Assembly: GCA_963556195.1 (NCBI GenBank)
Contig: CAUVYP010001208.1
Span: 4,340,001-4,404,000 of the forward strand
DNA from: Sepiola atlantica
Lineage: Eukaryota > Mollusca > Cephalopoda > Sepiida > Sepiolidae
DNA: 64,000 nt
Reading direction: 5' to 3'
Each line of letters opens with the position of its first letter. Positions within the stretch are counted from its first letter, which is position 1. Below are positions 1-10,927 of the stretch, piece by piece. The notes under the pieces were generated by a model. That model saw only the letters and a program-made list of their open reading frames with translations. It did no database searches and had not been told where the DNA came from. The position numbers and the translations under genes are program-made.

Positions 1-139
1 TTATTCGAATTGTGCAACGAAACTTTGCATAGGTTAGCGGAGTCACATGTTCTACGGAAGTACCAAGTTTCAGAATTGCAGCTCTTTTACTGCCGGAGAT
101 ATGTCGATACAAACTGAATACGCAAAACATCGACAAAAT
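1..139 (+). repeat. partial type 6 monomer at left edge
   Basis: The first 139 bases are the right three quarters of a monomer. It reads ataggttagcgg in the diagnostic window, one base from the type 6 consensus cacaggttagcgg. It also carries cagaattgcagctctttta and the right end catcgac. The same combination occurs in the type 6 copy at 4789-4974, which supports a long-range duplication relationship. The array continues beyond the window on this side. Confidence 0.9.
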
Positions 140-883
140 TTAGCGCGTTTTAAAGTTGATATCGCTTTTGTTTATAACTTCCACATTTATTCGAATTGTG
201 CAACGAAACTTTGCACAGATTAGCGGAGTCACATGTTCTACTGAAGTACCAAGTTTCAGAAGTGCAGCTTTTGTACTGCCGGAGATATGTCGATACAAAC
301 TGAATACGCAAAACATCAACAAAATTTAGCGCGTTTTAAAGTTGATATCGCTTTTGTTTATAACTTCCAGATTTATTCGAATTGTGCAACGAAACTTTGC
401 AGACCGTCGCGGAGACACACGTTTTACTGAAGTACCAAGTTTCAGAAGTGCAGCTCTTGTACTGCCGGAGATATGTCGATACAAACTGAATACGCAAAAC
501 ATCAACAAAATTTAGCGCGTTTTAAAGTTGATATCGCTTTTGTTTATAACTTCCACATTTATTCGAATTGTGCAACGAAACTTTGCACAGATTAGCGGAG
601 TCACATTTTTTACTGAAGTACCCAGTTTCAGAAGTGCAGCTCTTGTACTGCCGGAGATATGTCGATACAAACTGAATACGCAAAACATCAACAAAATTTA
701 GCGCGTTTTAAGGTTGATATCGCTTTTGTTTATAACTTCCACATTTATTCGAATTGTGCAACGAAACTTTGTAGACAGTCGCGGATAGGCCTTTTCTACT
801 GAGGTACCAAGTTTCAGAAGTGCAGCTCTTGTACTGCCGGAGATATGTCGATACAAACTGAATACGCAAAACATCAACACAAT

Positions 884-2185
884 TTAGCGCGTTTTAAAGT
901 TGATATCGCTTTTGTTTATAACTTCCACATTTATTCGAATTGTGCAACGAAACTTTGCAGACAGTCGCGGAGACACATGTTCTACTGAAGTACCAAGTTT
1001 CAGAAGTGCAGCTCTTGTACTGCCGGAGATATGTCGATACAAACCGAATACGCAAAACATCAACAAAATTTAGCGCGTTTTAAAGTTGATATCGCTTTTG
1101 TTTATAACTTCCACATTTATTCGAATTGTGCAACGAAACTTTGCACAGATTAGCGGAGTCACATGTTCTACGGAAGTACCAAGTTTCAGAAGTGCAGCTC
1201 TTGTACTGCCGGAGATATGTCGATACAAACTGAATACGCAAAACATCAACAAAATTTAGCGCGTTTTAAAGTTGATATCGCTTTTGTTTATAACTTCCAC
1301 ATTTATTCGAATTGTGCAACGAAACTTTGCAGACAGTCGCGGAGACACATGTTCTACTGAAGTACCAAGTTTCAGAAGTGCAGCTCTTGTACTGCCGGAG
1401 ATATGTCGATACAAACCGAATACGCAAAACATCAACAAAATTTAGCGCGTTTTAAAGTTGATATCGCTTTTGTTTATAACTTCCACATTTATTCGAATTG
1501 TGCAACGAAACTTTGCACAGATTAGCGGAGTCACATGTTCTACGGAAGTACCAAGTTTCAGAAGTGCAGCTCTTGTACTGCCGGAGATATGTCGATACAA
1601 ACTGAATACGCAAAACATCAACAAAATTTAGCGCGTTTTAAAGTTGATATCGCTTTTGTTTATAACTTCCACATTTATTCGAATTGTGCAACGAAACTTT
1701 GCACAGGTTAGCGGAGTCACATGTTCTACGGAAGTACCAAGTTTCAGAAGTTCAGCTCTTGTACTGCCGGAGATATGTCGATACAAACTGAATACGCAAA
1801 ACATCAACAAAATTTAGCGCGTTTTAAAGTTGATATCGCTTTTGTTTATAACTTCCACATTTATTCGAATTGTGCAACGAAACTTTGCACAGATTAGCGG
1901 AGTCACATTTTCTACAGAAGTACCCAGTTTCAGAAGTGCAGCTCTTGTACTGCCGGAGATATGTCGATACAAACTGAATACGCAAAACATGAACAAAATT
2001 TAGCGCGTTTTAAGGTTGATATCGCTTTTGTTTATAACTTCCACATTTATTCGAATTGTGCAACGAAACTTTGTAGACAGTCGCGGATAGGCCTTTTCTA
2101 CTGAGGTATCAAGTTTCAGAAGTGCAGCTCTTGTACTGCCGGAGATATGTCGATACAAACTGAATACGCAAAACATCAACAAAAT
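884..2185 (+). repeat. 7-mer unit 5-1-5-1-6-3-4, first copy
   Basis: Seven monomers (1,302 bp) in the order 5-1-5-1-6-3-4 match the two tandem copies at 5719-7020 and 7021-8322. Shared rare marks are aagttcagctc in the type 6 member and ggtatcaag in the type 4 member. The second monomer reads ctacggaag here but ctacgacag in the two later copies, so those two are closer to each other. Confidence 0.85.
1070..1255 (+). repeat. type 1 monomer (representative)
   Basis: This is the commonest type, present in every domain. The diagnostic window reads cacagattagcggagtcac followed by atgttctacggaag or atgttctactgaag. The cgg form removes an in-frame TGA on the plus strand and so creates short spurious plus-strand frames. 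Hand count of the tga form gives 70 G+C in 186 bases and 9 CpGs. Derivatives are 1x (right end aaactatcaac, nearly always followed by type 7), 1e (cttttcacag with cacacgttc), and 1xv (aagtacagctc). Confidence 0.92.
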
Positions 2186-3673
2186 TTAGCGCGTTTTAAA
2201 GTTGATATCGCTTTTGTTTATAACTTCCACATTTATTCGAATTGTGCAACGAAACTTTGCAGACAGTCGCGGAGACACATGTTCTACTGAAGTACCAAGT
2301 TTCAGAAGTGCAGCTCTTGTACTGCCGGAGATATGTCGATACAAACCGAATACGCAAAACATCAACAAAATTTAGCGCGTTTTAAAGTTGATATCGCTTT
2401 TGTTTATAACTTCCACATTTATTCGAATTGTGCAACGAAACTTTGCACAGATTAGCGGAGTCACATGTTCTACGGAAGTACCAAGTTTCAGAAGTGCAGC
2501 TCTTGTACTGCCGGAGATATGTCGATACAAACTGAATACGCAAAACATCAACAAAATTTAGCGCGTTTTAAGGTTGATATCGCTTTTGTTTATAACTTCC
2601 ACATTTATTCGAATTGTGCAACGAAACTTTGTAGACAGTCGCGGATAGGCCTTTACTACTGAGGTACCAAGTTTCAGAAGTGCAGCTCTTGTACTGCCGG
2701 AGATATGTCGATACAAACTGAATACGCAAAACATCAACAAAATTTAGCGCGTTTTAAAGTTGATATCGCTTTTGTTTATAACTTCCACATTTATTCGAAT
2801 TGTGCAACGAAACTTTGCAGACAGTCGCGGAGACACATGTTCTACTGAAGTACCAAGTTTCAGAAGTGCAGCTCTTGTACTGCCGGAGATATGTCGATAC
2901 AAACCGAATACGCAAAACATCAACAAAATTTAGCGCGTTTTAAAGTTGATATCGCTTTTGTTTATAACTTCCACATTTATTCGAATTGTGCAACGAAACT
3001 TTGCACAGATTAGCGGAGTCACATTTTCTACTGAAGTACCAAGTTTCAGAAGTGCAGCTCTTGTACTGCCGGAGATATGTCGATACAAACTGAATACGCA
3101 AAACATCAACAAAATTTAGCGCGTTTTAAAGTTGATATCGCTTTTGTTTATAACTTCCACATTTATTCGAATTGTGCAACGAAACTTTGCAGACAGTCGC
3201 GGAGACACATGTTCTACTGAAGTACCAAGTTTCAGAAGTGCAGCTCTTGTACTGCCGGAGATATGTCGATACAAACCGAATACGCAAAACATCAACAAAA
3301 TTTAGCGCGTTTTAAAGTTGATATCGCTTTTGTTTATAACTTCCACATTTATTCGAATTGTGCAACGAAACTTTGCACAGATTAGCGGAGTCACATGTTC
3401 TACGGAAGTACCAAGTTTCAGAAGTGCAGCTCTTGTACTGCCGGAGATATGTCGATACAAACTGAATACGCAAAACATCAACAAAATTTAGCGCGTTTTA
3501 AAGTTGATATCGCTTTTGTTTATAACTTCCACATTTATTCGAATTGTGCAACGAAACTTTGCACAGATTAGCGGAGTCACATTTTCTACTGAAGTACCCA
3601 GTTTCAGAAGTGCAGCTCTTGTACTGCCGGAGATATGTCGATACAAACTGAATACGCAAACTATCAACAAAAT

Positions 3674-3858
3674 TTAGTGCGATTTAAGTTGATATCGCTT
3701 TTGTTTATAACTTCACCATTCTTTAGAATTGTGCAACGAAACTTTGCAGAGATAAGCGGAGTCACATGCTCTACTGAAGTACCAAGTTTCAGAATTGCAG
3801 CTCTTTTACTGCCGGAGATATGTCGATACAAACTGAATACGCAAAACATCGACAAAAT
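3674..3858 (+). repeat. 185-bp type 7 monomer (1-bp deletion)
   Basis: Where other type 7 copies read gatttaaagttg this one reads gatttaagttg (about 3681-3691), a loss of one A. All downstream monomers shift by one base. It is the only deletion in the window and the only type 7 copy in domain I. Confidence 0.93.
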
Positions 3859-5160
3859 TTAGCGCGTTTTAAAGTTGATATCGCTTTTGTTTATAACTTC
3901 CACATTTATTCGAATTGTGCAACGAAACTTTGCACAGATTAGCGGAGTCACATGTTCTACTGAAGTACCAAGTTTCAGAAGTGCAGCTTTTGTACTGCCG
4001 GAGATATGTCGATACAAACTGAATACGCAAAACATCAACAAAATTTAGCGCGTTTTAAAGTTGATATCGCTTTTGTTTATAACTTCCACATTTATTCGAA
4101 TTGTGCAACGAAACTTTGCACAGATTAGCGGAGTCACATTTTCTACTGAAGTACCCAGTTTCAGAAGTGCAGCTCTTGTACTGCCGGAGATATGTCGATA
4201 CAAACTGAATACGCAAAACATCAACAAAATTTAGCGCGTTTTAAGGTTGATATCGCTTTTGTTTATAACTTCCACATTTATTCGAATTGTGCAACGAAAC
4301 TTTGTAGACAGTCGCGGATAGGCCTTTTCTACTGAGGTACCAAGTTTCAGAAGTGCAGCTCTTGTACTGCCGGAGATATGTCGATACAAACTGAATACGC
4401 AAAACATCAACAAAATTTAGCGCGTTTTAAAGTTGATATCGCTTTTGTTTATAACTTCCACATTTATTCGAATTGTGCAACGAAACTTTGCAGACAGTCG
4501 CGGAGACACATGTTCTACTGAAGTACCAAGTTTCAGAAGTGCAGCTCTTGTACTGCCGGAGATATGTCGATACAAACCGAATACGCAAAACATCAACAAA
4601 ATTTAGCGCGTTTTAAAGTTGATATCGCTTTTGTTTATAACTTCCACATTTATTCGAATTGTGCAACGAAACTTTGCACAGATTAGCGGAGTCACATGTT
4701 CTACGGAAGTACCAAGTTTCAGAAGTGCAGCTCTTGTACTGCCGGAGATATGTCGATACAAACTGAATACGCAAAACATCAACAAAATTTAGCGCGTTTT
4801 AAAGTTGATATCGCTTTTGTTTATAACTTCCACATTTATTCGAATTGTGCGACGAAACTTTGCACAGGTTAGCGGAGTCACATGTTCTACGGAAGTACCA
4901 AGTTTCAGAATTGCAGCTCTTTTACTGCCGGAGATATGTCGATACAAACTGAATACGCAAAACATCGACAAAATTTAGCGCGTTTTAAAGTTGATATCGC
5001 TTTTGTTTATAACTTCCACATTTATTCGAATTGTGCAACGAAACTTTGCACAGATTAGCGGAGTCACATGTTCTACTGAAGTACCAAGTTTCAGAAGTGC
5101 AGTATTTGTACTGCCGGAGATATGTCGATACAAACTGAATACGCAAAACATCAACAAAAT

Positions 5161-5346
5161 TTAGCGCGTTTTAAAGTTGATATCGCTTTTGTTTATAACT
5201 TCCACATTTATTCGAATTGTGCAACGAAACTTTGCAGACCGTCGCGGAGACACACGTTCTACTGAAGTACCAAGTTTCAGAAGTGCAGCTCTTGTACTGC
5301 CGGAGATATGTCGATACAAACTGAATACGCAAAACATCAACAAAAT
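5161..5346 (+). repeat. type 2 monomer (representative)
   Basis: The diagnostic window reads agaccgtcgcggagacacac then gttctactgaag. Nineteen copies occur, at 326, 5161, 9253, 10556, 14835, 15765, 17625, 19857, 21717, 25065, 27855, 29715, 33621, 52035, 55011, 56871, 58173, 61149 and 62451. It is absent between 33804 and 52034. It is usually followed by type 3 and then 4, sometimes directly by 4 or 6. The copies at 52035 and 55011 share the private changes acgtactac and agtactaag, which mark them as duplicates. Confidence 0.92.
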
Positions 5347-5532
5347 TTAGCGCGTTTTAAAGTTGATATCGCTTTTGTTTATAACTTCCACATTTATTCG
5401 AATTGTGCAACGAAACTTTGCACAGATTAGCGGAGTCACATTTTCTACTGAAGTACCCAGTTTCAGAAGTGCAGCTCTTGTACTGCCGGAGATATGTCGA
5501 TACAAACTGAATACGCAAAACATCAACAAAAT
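5347..5532 (+). repeat. type 3 monomer (representative)
   Basis: The left part of the diagnostic window matches type 1 (cacagattagcggagtcac) but continues attttctac, and the next segment reads gtacccagtttc instead of gtaccaagtttc. It normally sits between type 2 and type 4. A copy with the x right end (3488-3673) precedes a type 7 monomer, a place normally taken by 1x. Copies at 52221 and 55197 share the private change gataccaac, marking the 16-mer duplication. Confidence 0.9.
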
Positions 5533-5718
5533 TTAGCGCGTTTTAAGGTTGATATCGCTTTTGTTTATAACTTCCACATTTATTCGAATTGTGCAACGAA
5601 ACTTTGTAGACAGTCGCGGATAGGCCTTTTCTACTGAGGTACCAAGTTTCAGAAGTGCAGCTCTTGTACTGCCGGAGATATGTCGATACAAACTGAATAC
5701 GCAAAACATCAACAAAAT

Positions 5719-7020
5719 TTAGCGCGTTTTAAAGTTGATATCGCTTTTGTTTATAACTTCCACATTTATTCGAATTGTGCAACGAAACTTTGCAGACAGT
5801 CGCGGAGACACATGTTCTACTGAAGTACCAAGTTTCAGAAGTGCAGCTCTTGTACTGCCGGAGATATGTCGATACAAACCGAATACGCAAAACCTCAACA
5901 AAATTTAGCGCGTTTTAAAGTTGATATCGCTTTTGTTTATAACTTCCACATTTATTCGAATTGTGCAACGAAACTTTGCACAGATTAGCGGAGTCACATG
6001 TTCTACGACAGTACCAAGTTTCAGAAGTGCAGCTCTTGTACTGCCGGAGATATGTCGATACAAACTGAATACGCAAAACATCAACAGAATTTAGCGCGTT
6101 TTAAAGTTGATATCGCTTTTGTTTATAACTTCCACATTTATTCGAATTGTGCAACGAAACTTTGCAGACAGTCGCGGAGACACATGTTCTACTGAAGTAC
6201 CAAGTTTCAGAAGTGCAGCTCTTGTACTGCCGGAGATATGTCGATACAAACCGAATACGCAAAACATCAACAAAATTTAGCGCGTTTTAAAGTTGATATC
6301 GCTTTTGTTTATAACTTCCACATTTATTCGAATTGTGCAACGAAACTTTGCACAGATTAGCGGAGTCACATGTTCTACGGAAGTACCAAGTTTCAGAAGT
6401 GCAGCTCTTGTACTGCCGGAGATATGTCGATACAAACTGAATACGCAAAACATCAACAAAATTTAGCGCGTTTTAAAGTTGATATCGCTTTTGTTTATAA
6501 CTTCCACATTTATTCGAATTGTGCAACGAAACTTTGCACAGGTTAGCGGAGTCACATGTTCTACGGAAGTACCAAGTTTCAGAAGTTCAGCTCTTGTACT
6601 GCCGGAGATATGTCGATACAAACTGAATACGCAAAACATCAACAAAATTTAGCGCGTTTTAAAGTTGATATCGCTTTTGTTTATAACTTCCACATTTATT
6701 CGAATTGTGCAACGAAACTTTGCACAGATTAGCGGAGTCACATTTTCTACTGAAGTACCCAGTTTCAGAAGTGCAGCTCTTGTACTGCCGGAGATATGTC
6801 GATACAAACTGAATACGCAAAACATCAACAAAATTTAGCGCGTTTTAAGGTTGATATCGCTTTTGTTTATAACTTCCACATTTATTCGAATTGTGCAACG
6901 AAACTTTGTAGACAGTCGCGGATAGGCCTTTTCTACTGGGGTATCAAGTTTCAGAAGTGCAGCTCTTGTACTGCCGGAGATATGTCGATACAAACTGAAT
7001 ACGCAAAACATCAACAAAAT
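5719..7020 (+). repeat. 7-mer tandem duplication, copy A
   Basis: Order 5-1-5-1-6-3-4 (1,302 bp), immediately followed by a second copy. Both copies share ctacgacag in the second monomer, aagttcagctc in the type 6 member and ggtatc in the type 4 member. Private changes here are aaacctcaac in the first monomer (about 5893), caacagaat at 6083-6091, and ctggggtatc near 6940. The last two remove a start codon and a stop codon from spurious frames. Confidence 0.88.
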
Positions 7021-8322
7021 TTAGCGCGTTTTAAAGTTGATATCGCTTTTGTTTATAACTTCCACATTTATTCGAATTGTGCAACGAAACTTTGCAGACA
7101 GTCGCGGAGACACATGTTCTACTGAAGTACCAAGTTTCAGAAGTGCAGCTCTTGTACTGCCGGAGATATGTCGATACAAACCGAATACGCAAAACATCAA
7201 CAAAATTTAGCGCGTTTTAAAGTTGATATCGCTTTTGTTTATAACTTCCACATTTATTCGAATTGTGCAACGAAACTTTGCACAGATTAGCGGAGTCACA
7301 TGTTCTACGACAGTACCAAGTTTCAGAAGTGCAGCTCTTGTACTGCCGGAGATATGTCGATACAAACTGAATACGCAAAACATCAACAAAATTTAGCGCG
7401 TTTTAAAGTTGATATCGCTTTTGTTTATAACTTCCACATTTATTCGAATTGTGCAACGAAACTTTGCAGACAGTCGCGGAGACACATGTTCTACTGAAGT
7501 ACCAAGTTTCAGAAGTGCAGCTCTTGTACTGCCGGAGATATGTCGATACAAACCGAATACGCAAAACATCAACAAAATTTAGCGCGTTTTAAAGTTGATA
7601 TCGCTTTTGTTTATAACTTCCACATTTATTCGAATTGTGCAACGAAACTTTGCACAGATTAGCGGAGTCACATGTTCTACGGAAGTACCAAGTTTCAGAA
7701 GTGCAGCTCTTGTACTGCCGGAGATATGTCGATACAAACTGAATACGCAAAACATCAACAAAATTTAGCGCGTTTTAAAGTTGATATCGCTTTTGTTTAT
7801 AACTTCCACATTTATTCGAATTGTGCAACGAAACTTTGCACAGGTTAGCGGAGTCACATGTTCTACGGAAGTACCAAGTTTCAGAAGTTCAGCTCTTGTA
7901 CTGCCGGAGATATGTCGATACAAACTGAATACGCAAAACATCAACAAAATTTAGCGCGTTTTAAAGTTGATATCGCTTTTGTTTATAACTTCCACATTTA
8001 TTCGAATTGTGCAACGAAACTTTGCACAGATTAGCGGAGTCACATTTTCTACTGAAGTACCCAGTTTCAGAAGTGCAGCTCTTGTACTGCCGGAGATATG
8101 TCGATACAAACTGAATACGCAAAACATCAACAAAATTTAGCGCGTTTTAAGGTTGATATCGCTTTTGTTTATAACTTCCACATTTATTCGAATTGTGCAA
8201 CGAAACTTTGTAGACAGTCGCGGATAGGCCTTTTCTACTGAGGTATCAAGTTTCAGAAGTGCAGCTCTTGTACTGCCGGAGATATGTCGATACAAACTGA
8301 ATACGCAAAACATCAACAAAAT
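7021..8322 (+). repeat. 7-mer tandem duplication, copy B
   Basis: Second tandem copy of 5-1-5-1-6-3-4, offset by exactly 1,302 bp from copy A and sharing its marks. It lacks copy A's private changes. It is followed by one further 5-1x before domain II begins. Confidence 0.88.
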
Positions 8323-9624
8323 TTAGCGCGTTTTAAAGTTGATATCGCTTTTGTTTATAACTTCCACATTTATTCGAATTGTGCAACGAAACTTTGCAGA
8401 CAGTCGCGGAGACACATGTTCTACTGAAGTACCAAGTTTCAGAAGTGCAGCTCTTGTACTGCCGGAGATATGTCGATACAAACCGAATACGCAAAACATC
8501 AACAAAATTTAGCGCGTTTTAAAGTTGATATCGCTTTTGTTTATAACTTCCACATTTATTCGAATTGTGCAACGAAACTTTGCACAGATTAGCGGAGTCA
8601 CATGTTCTACGGAAGTACCAAGTTTCAGAAGTGCAGCTCTTGTACTGCCGGAGATATGTCGATACAAACTGAATACGCAAACTATCAACAAAATTTAGTG
8701 CGATTTAAAGTTGATATCGCTTTTGTTTATAACTTCACTATTCTTTAGAATTGTGCAACGAAACTTTGCAGAGATAAGCGGAGTCACATGCTCTACTGAA
8801 GTACCAAGTTTCAGAAGTGCAGCTCTTGTACTGCCGGAGATATGTCGATACAAACTGAATACGCAAAACATCAACAAAATTTAACGCGTTTTAAAGTTGA
8901 TATCGCTTTTGTTTATAACTTCCACATTTATTCGAATTGTGCAACGAAACTTTGCACAGATTAGCGGAGTCACATTTTCTACTGAAGTACCAAGTTTCAG
9001 AAGTGCAGCTCTTGTACTGCCGGAGATATGTCGATACAAACTGAATACGTAAAACATCAACAAAATTTAGCGCGTTTTAAAGTTGATATCGCTTTTGTTT
9101 ATAACTTCCACATTTATTCGAATTGTGCAACGAAACTTTGCACAGATTAGCGGAGTCACATGTTCTACTGAAGTACACAGTTTCAGAAGTGCAGCTCTTG
9201 TACTGCCGGAGATATGTCGATACAAACTGAATACGCAAAACATCAACAAAATTTAGCGCGTTTTAAAGTTGATATCGCTTTTGTTTATAACTTCCACATT
9301 TATTCGAATTGTGCAACGAAACTTTGCAGACCGTCGCGGAGACACACGTTCTACTGAAGTACCAAGTTTCAGAAGTGCAGCTCTTGTACTGCCGGAGATA
9401 TGTCGATACAAACTGAATACGCAAAACATCAACAAAATTTAGCGCGTTTTAAAGTTGATATCGCTTTTGTTTATAACTTCCACATTTATTCGAATTGTGC
9501 AACGAAACTTTGCACAGATTAGCGGAGTCACATTTTCTACTGAAGTACCCAGTTTCAGAAGTGCAGCTCTTGTACTGCCGGAGATATGTCGATACAAACT
9601 GAATACGCAAAACATCAACAAAAT

Positions 9625-9811
9625 TTAGCGCGTTTTAAAGTTGATATCGCTTTTGTTTATAACTTCCACATTTATTCGAATTGTGCAACGAAACCTTGGT
9701 AGACAGTCGCGGATAGGCCTTTTCTACTGAGGTACCAAGTTTCAGAAGTGCAGCTCTTGTACTGCCGGAGATATGTCGATACAAACTGAATACGCAAAAC
9801 ATCAACAAAAT
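9625..9811 (+). repeat. 187-bp type 4 monomer (1-bp insertion)
   Basis: At about 9691-9704 the sequence reads aaaccttggtagac where other type 4 copies read aaactttgtagac: one inserted base plus one substitution. It shifts the register by +1 and breaks the minus-strand frame. It is also the first type 4 copy with ttttaaagttgat rather than ttttaaggttgat. Confidence 0.92.
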
Positions 9812-9997
9812 TTAGCGCGTTTTAAAGTTGATATCGCTTTTGTTTATAACTTCCACATTTATTCGAATTGTGCAACGAAACTTTGCAGACAGTCGCGGAG
9901 ACACATGTTCTACTGAAGTACCAAGTTTCAGAAGTGCAGCTCTTGTACTGCCGGAGATATGTCGATACAAACCGAATACGCAAAACATCAACAAAAT
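9812..9997 (+). repeat. type 5 monomer (representative)
   Basis: The diagnostic window reads agacagtcgcggagacacat and the right part carries aaaccgaatacg, found almost only in this type. Compared with type 1, five of the differences fall within 14 bp at near-alternate positions of the diagnostic window. A subgroup from 11114 to about 30455 reads catgctctac in place of catgttctac. Paired copies (5-5) are typical of the second module in domain IV and of domain V. Confidence 0.92.
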
Positions 9998-10183
9998 TTA
10001 GCGCGTTTTAAAGTTGATATCGCTTTTGTTTATAACTTCCACATTTATTCGAATTGTGCAACGAAACTTTGCACAGATTAGCGGAGTCACATGTTCTACG
10101 GAAGTACCAAGTTTCAGAAGTGCAGCTCTTGTACTGCCGGAGATATGTCGATACAAACTGAATACGCAAAACATCAACAAAAT

Positions 10184-10369
10184 TTAGTGCGATTTAAAGT
10201 TGATATCGCTTTTGTTTATAACTTCACCATTCTTTAGAATTGTGCAACGAAACTTTGCAGAGATAAGCGGAGTCACATGCTCTACTGAAGTACCAAGTTT
10301 CAGAATTGCAGCTCTTTTACTGCCGGAGATATGTCGATACAAACTGAATACGCAAAACATCGACAAAAT
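10184..10369 (+). repeat. type 7 monomer (representative, most diverged)
   Basis: This is the most diverged type. It starts tagtgcgattt rather than tagcgcgtttt. It reads caccattctttagaattgtg where others read cacatttattcgaattgtg, so TTCGAA is lost. It has cagagataagcgg and catgctctac, and often cagaattgcagctctttta. Differences therefore extend beyond the usual diagnostic window. A subgroup (14277, 23763, 24507, 27297, 29157, 31761, 51663, 54639) reads cacctttcttt with agttacatg. It nearly always follows a monomer with the x right end. Confidence 0.92.
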
Positions 10370-10927
10370 TTAGCGCGTTTTAAAGTTGATATCGCTTTTG
10401 TTTATAACTTCCACATTTATTTGAATTGTGCAACGAAACTTTGCACAGATTAGCGGAGTCACATGTTCTACTGAAGTACCAAGTTTCAGAAGTGCAGCTC
10501 TTGTACTGCCGGAGATATGTCGATACAAACTGAATACGCAAAACATCAACAAAATTTAGCGCGTTTTAAAGTTGATATCGCTTTTGTTTATAACTTCCAC
10601 ATTTATTCGAATTGTGCAACGAAACTTTGCAGACCGTCGCGGAGACACACGTTCTACTGAAGTACCAAGTTTCAGAAGTGCAGCTCTTGTACTGCCGGAG
10701 ATATGTCGATACAAACTGAATACGCAAAACATCAACAAAATTTAGCGCGTTTTAAAGTTGATATCGCTTTTGTTTATAACTTCCACATTTATTCGAATTG
10801 TGCAACGAAACTTTGCACAGATTAGCGGAGTCACATTTTCTACTGAAGTACCCAGTTTCAGAAGTGCAGCTCTTGTACTGCCGGAGATATGTCGATACAA
10901 ACTGAATACGCAAAACATCAACAAAAT

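Larger units (their letters stand above)
140..8694 (+). repeat. Domain I: 46 monomers, types 1/3/4/5/6 dominant
   Basis: Monomer order is 1-2-3-4-5-1-5-1-6-3-4-5-1-4-5-3-5-1-3x-7-1-3-4-5-1-6-1-2-3-4-5-1-5-1-6-3-4-5-1-5-1-6-3-4-5-1x. Type 7 appears only once (3674-3858), and types 8, 9 and 5b do not appear. All seven type 4 copies carry ttttaaggttgat, which no later copy shows. The domain contains a recurring 7-mer (5-1-5-1-6-3-4) and a longer matching stretch of about 14 monomers. Confidence 0.85.

Noticed and set aside
190..207. A true CENP-B box
   Set aside because: Only the TTCGTTG half and the central A match the core. The required CGGG half is absent in the monomers examined, so it is kept only as a low-interest resemblance.
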